A stretch of 64,000 nucleotides of DNA from Ochotona curzoniae (Eukaryota; Chordata; Mammalia; Lagomorpha; Ochotonidae). The translations under genes and the position numbers were made by a program. The notes below the pieces were generated by a model, which saw nothing but the letters and a program-made list of their open reading frames with translations, did no database searches and was not told the origin of the DNA. The stretch spans positions 44,759,001 through 44,823,000 of the forward strand of contig NW_024465885.1 in the NCBI RefSeq assembly GCF_017591425.1, given 5' to 3'. Numbering within the stretch: the stretch's first letter is position 1; every line of letters starts with the position of its first letter. Of the stretch, positions 56,480 through 64,000 are shown piece by piece.

Positions 56480-56742
56480 TAGCTAATTAGTTTGAGAGAG
56501 AGGGAGAGAGACTGGGGGTAGGGTTCCCACCCACTGGTTTCTTCCCCAGTTATCCACAATATTCATGGATGGGCCAGGACCAAAGCTCATTAGCAGGAAC
56601 AATGTTCAAAACAGGAACAACTTGAGTCATCACTCCTGGTTTATCCCAGGAGGTTGCAAATGGAAGCAGGATAGGGAATGTGAACCCGGACTCCTAGATG
56701 TAGAATGTGGGTGTCTTAACTTCTAGGCCTAACACATGCTCC
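56480..56742 (-). mobile_element. Lagomorph C-type SINE, antisense, old
   Basis: 'agctaattagtttgagagag', 'cccactggtttcttccccag', 'gtgaacccggactcctagatg' and 'ggcctaacacatgctcc'. Diverged. Confidence 0.8.
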
Positions 56743-57924
56743 CAAAGTTCTCCTTTTCCTAGCTCTTTCTCTCAGATGCTCCCTTTTGGGACCCAGTCAT
56801 CATGCTGGCAGGAAGGCTAAGTGGAGGAACCATGTGCAAGTGCTCTGACAGCCAGTCCCAACTCCTGGTTGGGCCAGGAGTCCACCCAGAGCAGGAGCAA
56901 AGATGCCCCGAAGTGATCCTAGCCTTCGGCTGAACCTTAAGGCCATCATGGATCAGAGACAAACCACCACTGCCTAGCCCTGTCCAAATTTTTGGTTCAT
57001 GGCATCCAGAGCATATTAAAATAGCTGTAGAGGATTAGGTTTTGAGGGTGTGTTTTTTTCTTCCTGTTGTGGTTGTTGTTGTTGTTATATAGCAAGAGAA
57101 AACTGTAATATTTCTTTCTGTAGAACATTTGGTACAGGGTCACTGGCAGAGTTATTCTAAATTAATTGGATCTTTCAGGATGTTAAGGCATTTACAAGGT
57201 TCACCTATTTTATTTTTCCTTCTTCTGGAGCAATCACATTTTAGCATCCTGGGATGAGAAATCCTGACAATCCACTGGAGAGAAGAACTATTTCACAGCA
57301 ATAATGCTTTAAATGTTGCTTACAAAGGCATCACCAGCTACAGAGCCTCAGGGACAGAAACTCACTCTGGTTGCCGGGTGTGTAGGTGGACGTTTTCCTG
57401 CCAGCTTGGTGTAGGCTGTTTGCACCACTGGTAGAGAGAAGCAAATGAAGTACTTATGAACCCTCATTCTGCTCTTCACCAAGTACAATTACCTACAGTC
57501 ATTTTCACCTTTCCCCACCCAAAACATCCCAATCATTTGGGCAGAACGCACCTAAAAAATTCCCCAAGCTCCATTAAAACCACACTCCAAAGCTCCCGAG
57601 CCAGGCACACAAAGGATCTTTGGTTGATGAGGTGTTTATGACATGTTTCTGAAAGATGAATTCACATCAGGATTGTGAAGAGAGGGCTGTGTGTGAAAAC
57701 ACCTGCTACAAAAATAGTTTCAGAACCCTGATTACAAATGCAGGTCACGCTCATCACCAAGAACAGAGAGACACACAAAGAAGAAAATTAAAATGACCTC
57801 TAACCTCAACACCTAGACAAGGACATTGTTACTGCTGAGGACACACCTCCTGCTTTATTTTTATTCATGTAAATGGAATGGATGATGTTCCAAAGAACAA
57901 ATCTTAACTGTAGCCCCTGTCCTG
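56743..57924. other. Unique DNA
   Basis: (GTT)n occurs at 57066-57086. Otherwise nothing recognised. Confidence 0.45.
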
Positions 57925-58295
57925 CATCATCACGTTATACACATTTCCATATGTCATTAAGTATTCATCACGAGTAGAAGCTTAGGCATAGTATTCTGTT
58001 GTATGAATACACCGTCATTTATGTAATCATCTCCTATTGTCTGACATTTCCAGTTTTTTTTCCTTACGGTTCACAGCCATGCAATCAGTATTCATTTTTG
58101 CATTATCTTTTCATGTGTCCAGGGTAGTGTACTGGATACGTGTCTGAAACAGGACTGCTGAAGCAAAGGCGTGAAATTGTTGAAGCCTTGGGTCCTATTG
58201 TCAGGTTCTGTTTTTCAATCACACTTGTACCTGCAGTTTATAGGAGTGGTCCTTTCACCAAGCTCTCTTATGTTTTGGCGGGCAAGGCTAAAGCA
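57925..58295 (+). mobile_element. Old L1 (L1M-type) 3' fragment
   Basis: 'agtattctgttgtatgaatac', 'ctattgtctgacatttccagt', 'gcattatcttttcatgtgtcc' and 'ggactgctgaagcaaaggcg' follow the same order as the fragment at 4695. Confidence 0.62.
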
Positions 58296-58374
58296 TACCT
58301 GACAGTCCACAATGGCATGCGAGTAGATCACTCCCCACCATCTGGGTGATTGGGAGAGTAGAAGGAATCTCTGA

Positions 58375-58480
58375 GATACTGAATGGCTTCTTTATGAAAA
58401 TTCAAGACTCGAAAATGAGGGATTTTTCTCAATGTTACACAGCTCATCCGTGGCTGTCGCTTGACCTCGGCCTAGTCAAC
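58375..58480 (-). mobile_element. MIR-like fragment, antisense
   Basis: 'ctcgaaaatgagggatttttc' and 'aatgttacacagctcatccg' resemble the complement of the MIR core. Weak. Confidence 0.4.
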
Positions 58481-59587
58481 CCCGTCAGGAGGTGGGGATT
58501 AGTAGTTGGTGGCCCTCCGGGGTTGGTAGAGCATTGTACCTGGGTCTGGATAAGTTGTGTTAACTGGAAATTGTCCAGGACCATGAGATTGGACCAAATC
58601 CTCTGTGAATTCACATTTCAACAAGAATTCCGGGTTTGCTTCAACCCTCAATGACCATGAACATTGTAGTGGGCTCACAGAAGGGGTCCAAGGTCTAGGA
58701 CAAGAGTAATGGTCCCCCTGGAGGGGAAGGCAAGCAGCAGTCCTGACCTGTGGTGCTCTGCAGACCAGAGCAGCTGGGAATGTCCAGAGCAGCAGGACTA
58801 TTGTCCATGTGCATTCTGTCCCTTGAACTAGGCTTACTGCCTCTTCCTTGCAATGACAAAGATTGTGCCCCATTGCTGGTTCTTTGGATATTTGGTGCCT
58901 GCCTCCTCACCTCCCCCAACCCTAATAACCACCAGTGCTCTGTAGGTTTCTTTATCGCCACAAACTCTGTGGCACCTACTGCTTTCCTGGCCTTTGTTTT
59001 ACCTTCTTGTGTTATTGTGTGCCTCCATGGTTTCCTTTAAGTCTTAAATATGTAGCTCAAGTCTCAGCAACAGTCATTACTTTGGGTTTTGAAAATCGCT
59101 AACTAGACATCCTTCAAGCTCTTCCTTGCCCATGGAGAGTGGAATGTCAGGGAACTTGGGCTCTCCTGTCCTCCTAGGAGTCTGGCACCCTGCAAGGGGA
59201 CAGGAGGAGCATGACCTCTGGCTGCCATTCACCTTTTATCCATGTCAGGTCCCTGACTTCACGAGTGTATGTCACTCAGCATCCTCGTGGGAGCCTGAGC
59301 TCCTGCTGTGGCTAGACTCTCCATTGTGTCGGTGCAATGCTGGAACCTAGGAACGTCTGTGACCTTCCATTCTCAGCACTGATGTGAGTACAGGATGTTG
59401 GGATCCATCACCAGCTCCTCTGCCTGGATAGGTCAGCCTGCTCTTGCTTCTCCAGTACTCCAGCCTAGCATGGAGACACCTTCCTGGGTCAGCCTGCTTG
59501 AACCGTTGTGGGACATACAGTTGCACCCCACTCCCATGATGTGTTCACAGGTTCCCTGGCTGTGGATTCAACCAATCACAGACGGAT
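58481..59587. other. Unique DNA
   Basis: No repeat or gene recognised over 1.1 kb. Confidence 0.45.
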
Positions 59588-59612
59588 AGTATATATATAT
59601 ATATATATATAT
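59588..59612. repeat. (TA)n microsatellite
   Basis: About 12 TA units directly upstream of a sense SINE. Confidence 0.95.
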
Positions 59613-59619
59613 TTTAAGG

Positions 59620-59942
59620 TGTTTGGGACTGGCATTGTGGAGCATCAGGTTAAGCCTCCATTTAAAGTACAACATCCCACACTGGAGTGCTGGTTTGTGT
59701 GCTGGCTGCTCCACTTCTGATCCAGCCTCCTGATGAGGCACTTGGGAAATCAGCAGAAGGTGGTCCAAGTATTTGTGCTCCTGCCACCCATGTTGCAGAT
59801 CAGGCTTGAGTTCCAGGCTCCTGGCTTTGACCTGAGCCAGCCCTAGCTCTTGGAGGCATTTGTGAAGTGAATTGGTGTACAGAAGCTCTCTCTCTCCTCT
59901 AGTTCTCCTTCTCTCTCTGTCATTCCACTTTTTCAATAGTCT
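59620..59942 (+). mobile_element. Lagomorph C-type SINE, sense, rabbit-type
   Basis: 'gggactggcattgtggagca', 'ggttaagcctccatttaaag', 'gctgctccacttctgatcc', 'gcacttgggaaatcagcag' and 'cattccactttttcaatag'. Confidence 0.93.
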
Positions 59943-60057
59943 TAATTAAACCTGTGCATTGTTTTTAAATCACAATTCCCTAAAGTGATATCATATGATG
60001 TTTTTAACATAGTATTTAATTTGTATTAGAAGTAATCCAGAGATGACTTAATATACA

Positions 60058-60180
60058 AAGGGAGGCACTGGTATTTGGCACTACAATTCATATCTGAGTG
60101 CCTGAATTTAATGTCTAGCTTTGGCTACCAACTCCCTGAGTTCCTGGAGCAAGACCCCACAGGTACTTAGGGGCAAGTAT
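60058..60180 (+). mobile_element. Possible old SINE head fragment
   Basis: 'gggaggcactggtatttggca' then 'tcatatctgagtgcctgaat' loosely follow the SINE head. Weak. Confidence 0.35.
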
Positions 60181-60611
60181 GCTTTCTAAGGACAGGCAGC
60201 ACCTTTCTCTGGCTTCCCATGCCCCTGGGGAATTTCTATAAATTCCTATTCCCACTCCATATCATCACACATTTCCATATCACCCCCACATTTGCAGCAT
60301 CAGATTTTAAAGTCTTTAATGGGTCCAGTTTAGAGCAGAGAAATCGCTGATGAGCAGAAAGGAATGTCTGGAACTAAAAGCACCACTTTTAGTCCATCAC
60401 TTTATTACTGTGCTACTCATGGTTCCAGCCTTCAACTGCTGACACTCTGGAATTCTTCCTGAGATTGTCCCCATTCAGTTCTGGTCCACCTACGTCTCTG
60501 CATAAATCAATTCCTAGCCATTACCCCTAATGTGTGGGTGCCTCACATGTCTGGTGGACCTGTGGACAGAATAGAACTCAATTTCTTTCTCTCTTATTTA
60601 TTTGTTTCTCT
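60181..60611. other. Unique DNA
   Basis: Nothing recognised. Confidence 0.45.
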
Positions 60612-60695
60612 TATTTAAAAATTATTCACTTATTTGAAAGTCAGAGTTATAGAAATAGGAAGAAGGAGAGGGAGAAGAAGAGGGAGGGAGGGAGG

Positions 60696-60754
<59 letters not shown>

Positions 60755-61016
60755 TCTTCCATTTGCTGAATCCTTCCCTAAATGGCCACAATGGCTGGGC
60801 TTGGGCCAGGATGAAGCCAGGAATCTGAGACTCCACCTAGGTCCTCACATGGGTGGCAGGGACACAAGTACTTCAGCCATCTTCTGCTGGTTTTTCAGGG
60901 TGCTGGATTGGAAGTAGAGCAATTGGGACTGGGACTCAAAACAGTTCTCATATGGGAAGCCAGTGTTGCAGACAGTGGCTTAACTCACTGCACCACAGTG
61001 TGCACCTCCCTCCCCC
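60612..61016 (-). mobile_element. Lagomorph C-type SINE, antisense, with GA expansion
   Basis: 'attcacttatttgaaagtca' and 'gagttatagaaataggaaga' open it. The GA tract follows, then 'ggatgaagccaggaatctga', 'cttcagccatcttctgctgg' and 'cactgcaccacagtgtgcacc'. GTTCTCTTA at the right resembles GTTTCTCTTA at the left and may be a target duplication. Confidence 0.94.
60658..60752. repeat. GA-rich microsatellite
   Basis: GGGA/GAAG steps pass into a pure GA run of about 20 units, inside the SINE. Confidence 0.97.
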
Positions 61017-61054
61017 TAGTTCTCTTAAACTGTTTACTCCTCTGGAAAGAAAAT

Positions 61055-62740
61055 GCAGCTCGTGGGTTGGGAGTGAGCCAGGCCAGGCAAGGTTGCAGCA
61101 GTTGTCAGTATTTGTGCAGGCCAGATCTGGGGATAATCTGGGCTGGGCCAGGCCATAACACTCACTGACACACATGAGAGCCAGGACAGAGTGTGGGCAT
61201 CAGAGAGCTGAGACCACAGGAGGGTTGTGTTAGGCTGGGTCAAAGTACCCACTAGCACACTCAGGATGAGGGTCTGGAAATGGGTTTGATATGGGAATTC
61301 TGGCTACCCCCCTGCTGGACTGCAGCTTCCACTGGTAAGTGCCGTGAGCTGGGGCTGTGGAAAGACTAGGCTGGACAAGGTTACAACACCCAACAGTATG
61401 TGTGTGGGCTGGGGCTGGGGCTGGGGTGGGCCAAACTGGGCTAAGTACCAGCACCTGCTGGCACTTGAGAGAACCAGAATGGATTGCAATAGGACAAGGT
61501 TAGGCTGTGACACCTTTCGGGCCACTTCAGTATAGGGTTTGGGAGTAGGTCAGGTTGGGCTAGGCTGTAGCACTCATTGGTAAGAGTCAGAATGGGTGGA
61601 GGCCAGTCACAGTAGACCAGTACCAATCATTGAGTGCCAGGACTGGAGGTCAGCCATGTCAGTCTGCATAGCAACGCCCATCAGCACATGTAAGATGTGT
61701 TGCTGGGAATGGTTTTGGTAGGGGTGCTTGGGGAACTCTTCTGCTAGACTGCAGCTCCTGCTGGTGAGCATGAAAACCAGAGCTTGGAGGCAGGATGTTC
61801 AGGGTCAGTTCACAGTACACACTAGCATGAGTAAGGGCTGGGACAGGGTGCAGACTAGGCCAGGTTGGATGGTAACCAGTTCACATGAGGACTAGGGGCT
61901 GATGGTGGGCCAGGCTGGGCTAGGCTGCTGCACTTGCTGAAAAATGCCGAGACTGAGGATGAGCCATTTCAGACTGATCAGTGCCACCTGTTGACATGCA
62001 CAAGACCCAGAACTGGGAATGGGTTTATTAAGGGAATATCCAGGACTCCCCTACTGGGCCACTGCTTTCAAGAATGAGCATGAGAGTTGGGACTGAGGGT
62101 GGGTTGATCTGGGCAGGACTGTAGCATCCATCAGCCTGCATTTGGGCTGGATCTGGGGATGGGCCAGGCTGGGCTAGGTCACAATACCAGCTGGCAAGTG
62201 CTGAGACTGGGTATGAGTCCTGTCAGGATGGACTGCAGTACCCCCTGGAAGGTGCAAGATCCAGGGCTGGGATCATGCCTGACAGAGGAGTTGTGAGCAC
62301 TCCCTTGCTAAGCAGTACCCCCCGCTGGTGAGCATGAGAACCAGGGCTGGTAGTGGGCAAGATGGCAGTGCCTGTATGTATATATGGGCCAGGTCTGGGG
62401 GTGGGACAAGCTGAGCTAGATAGTCATAGCACCCATATATGTGAGCGAGAGCTGGTTGGGGTGCAGGCTGGGCTAGGTTAGGCTGCAGCACAAGCTGGCA
62501 TGCACAAAAACTGTGGCCCAACCCACTGCAGCCTGTGGCATTGTGAAAACTGAGTCTGTGACCCAGTGGCTGGGATGGGCCATGGCACCCATTGATTCGC
62601 GTGAGATATGTGACAGGGACAGAACTGACCTGGGAGCTACTCCCACTGGTATGTACAACTGGATAGTGCAGGTAATGGACCGAATCTGACCCTGCACTGG
62701 CTGATACATATAAGAGTCAAGTCTGAGGTCACCCCAGGAA
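61055..62740 (+). repeat. Degenerate tandem array, about 60-bp units
   Basis: Units of the form 'GGCTGGGCTAGGCTGtagCA' then 'CCCAtcagCAcatgtgAg' and 'GgctGGGACTGGGGgtggGC' recur roughly every 60 bases, for example near 61140, 61550, 61910, 62160 and 62460. A longer block ('ctgggaatgggttt', then 'ctcccctgctgg', 'gcagctcctgctggtgagcatga') recurs from about 61254, 61684, 61996 and 62250, at distances of 430, 312 and 254, each near a multiple of 60. Copies are well diverged. Few stops occur on the minus strand, so frames there are artefacts. Family unknown to me; it may be part of a larger mobile element. Confidence 0.8.
61406..61430 (+). other. G-quadruplex-type motif
   Basis: Five G runs (3, 4, 4, 4, 3) are separated by CT, CT, CT and T within the array. 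A very regular motif. Confidence 0.9.
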
Positions 62741-63364
62741 AGATTTCTTGGGGGTCTCCGCAGCTGGACCATTGGACTCAGACCCTGGCCACAGGGAAAA
62801 ATAGGATATGAGGTCCAACTAGGATTGTGTGTATCAGGACTGGGCTTCCTCAGTTGCTGATACTTACTCAGTGGACAGCATGTCCAGATGCACACAGGGT
62901 ACATGATAGCCAGCTCAGCTGGCCAGCAGGGGATGTCAACTTGCTTGTCAGAGGATGGAAGGCCAGGCTGGACAATTTTGGCCAAGCTTTGCAGCAGGGT
63001 CTGTGGATGTACCAAGGTGGATTTTGTCAACCAACAGACCTTGGAAAGATTTTCTCAATCCTGGAGCAATGAAACTAACTTCTCAGAACTACCAAAACCA
63101 CTCAAATAACCTTGAAGAGCACTCTTCCCCTACTGAGGTCTCTAAGCCATCATCAAGTGAACATCCACCATCCCCAGGTGCTGATATAGTTTGACAACAT
63201 GGAACAGTCCCCTTCTTTTCCCCGCTGTGGATACAGGAGGAAAAAATGGAAATATTTGCCTATCCTCACCCTAATCAGAGGCCCACTTGGGCCTGCATCC
63301 CTCTTAATCTTGTAAACAATATTAAAAGGAAAATTAAAAACTTTTTAAAATGGAACTCAATCTT
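62741..63364 (+). other. Unique tail of the array, ending A-rich
   Basis: After the last clear unit the sequence loses periodicity and ends near 'acaatattaaaaggaaaatt' and an A/T-rich stretch at 63315-63355. It may be the 3' part of the same element as the array. No coding domain is recognised. Confidence 0.4.
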
Positions 63365-63500
63365 CCCATCTCTGACTGCTTAAGATCCACTCTGTTACCC
63401 TGTCACTTCTGCACAGAGGTCTCCGTGATGACTCCCCCTTCAGATGCTGTAGCACTTGTCACTCCTTCAGACCTCACTGAGCATGTGTGATCTGGCCTGT
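63365..63500 (+). mobile_element. L2-like fragment
   Basis: 'tctgttaccctgtcacttct', 'agatgctgtagcacttgtca' and 'ctccttcagacctcactgag' recall the L2 3' region. Weak. Confidence 0.4.
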
Positions 63501-64000
63501 CGTTCTGAGGGTCATTGACTGGGATCAAGACCTTCTCGGGGTCAGGAGGCTCTGCTTCTTTCCCCCTGTGACCCCAGGATGATGACAGTGCTGGACCACA
63601 TCAGAAGTCCTACTCATGGGTGAACCCCGTTAGCAAGCTTGGAGGCTGCCCCACAGGTGCAACTGTATCTTACACCTCTGAGAATCCAGGAGCCCAAGAG
63701 TCTATGACGTGGGAAGGCTGATGCTTATGGCGGTGACAGTGCAGTGTGACAAGGATGAAGAGGACAACTCAGAACTGAGAGAGGGTTTGAAGTCATGGGA
63801 GGCCATGAAATACTCAAATGGGCCCTACTTGGATTCCCTGTAAGAATTCCTACCTGAACAAAAACTTTGGCTTCATTTACTGGGGGTATCAGCCATGGGA
63901 CAGTCATGGTACACCTGTCTAAATCTAGCCAACTGAACTAGCCTCTCCTGAGTCTTGGAATTTGAAGAGAAGTGAAGATTACTTAAAGAGAAGCAGTTGC
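63501..64000. other. Unique DNA
   Basis: No feature recognised to the end of the window. Confidence 0.45.

Noticed and set aside
61055..62740. A CRISPR array
   Set aside because: Units are contiguous and diverged, with no identical repeats separated by unique spacers, and the genome is mammalian.
61055..62740. A coding repeat protein gene (proline-rich on the minus strand)
   Set aside because: Frames are short and shift from unit to unit, as expected of a noncoding array.
62473..63030. 185-codon minus-strand reading frame
   Set aside because: It lies over the tandem array and its tail, with no domain and repeat-driven composition.
1..64000. A bacterial or phage system
   Set aside because: No operon-like frames, ribosome-binding sites or prokaryotic genes; repeats are mammalian.

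Overview
This is a stretch of mammalian nuclear genome with no gene I can identify. It is mosaic AT-rich DNA dense in interspersed repeats. It lacks long open reading frames, operon structure and bacterial signals. The dominant repeat is the lagomorph tRNA-derived C-type SINE (CSINE), about 34 copies. The youngest copies (6845, 26241, 28427, 49784) have the head and tail I associate with pika (Ochotona) rather than rabbit, so the best guess is a pika intergenic or intronic region. That species call rests on memory of the SINE consensus, not on a search.

Layout. 1-9.3 kb: unique DNA with one old SINE, two MaLR-type LTR fragments, an old L1 tail, a MITE-like repeat and a SINE pair. 9.3-14.5 kb: the longest repeat-poor block. 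14.5-18.5 kb: two solo retroviral-type LTRs in opposite orientation, each with TG..CA ends and 4-bp target duplications, and one exon-like interval. 18.5-29 kb: SINEs, a MER5-like element, an L2 tail, a MIR, an MLT1-type LTR split by two SINEs, and a young SINE nested in an older one. 29-47 kb: unique DNA with antisense SINEs, a MIR, MaLR pieces, L1M remnants and a MITE interrupted by a SINE. 47-50.1 kb: three SINE pieces, a 5'-truncated L1 (end of ORF2 plus full 3' UTR and poly-A) and a young SINE. 50-61 kb: a large CCTT/CT microsatellite, scattered SINEs and unique DNA. 61-62.8 kb: a degenerate tandem array of about 60-bp units with a longer block recurring inside it, then a unique tail and an L2-like piece.

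Nothing here forms a pathway or system. The readable history is one of insertion: old MIR, L2, MaLR and L1M layers, then MITE-like elements and LTRs, then rabbit-type SINEs, then an L1 and pika-type SINEs. Items most worth a second look are the 61-63 kb array and tail, the palindromic repeat family, the two solo LTRs and two exon-like intervals (15494-15758 plus strand; 29783-29969 minus strand). I found no convincing previously undescribed system.
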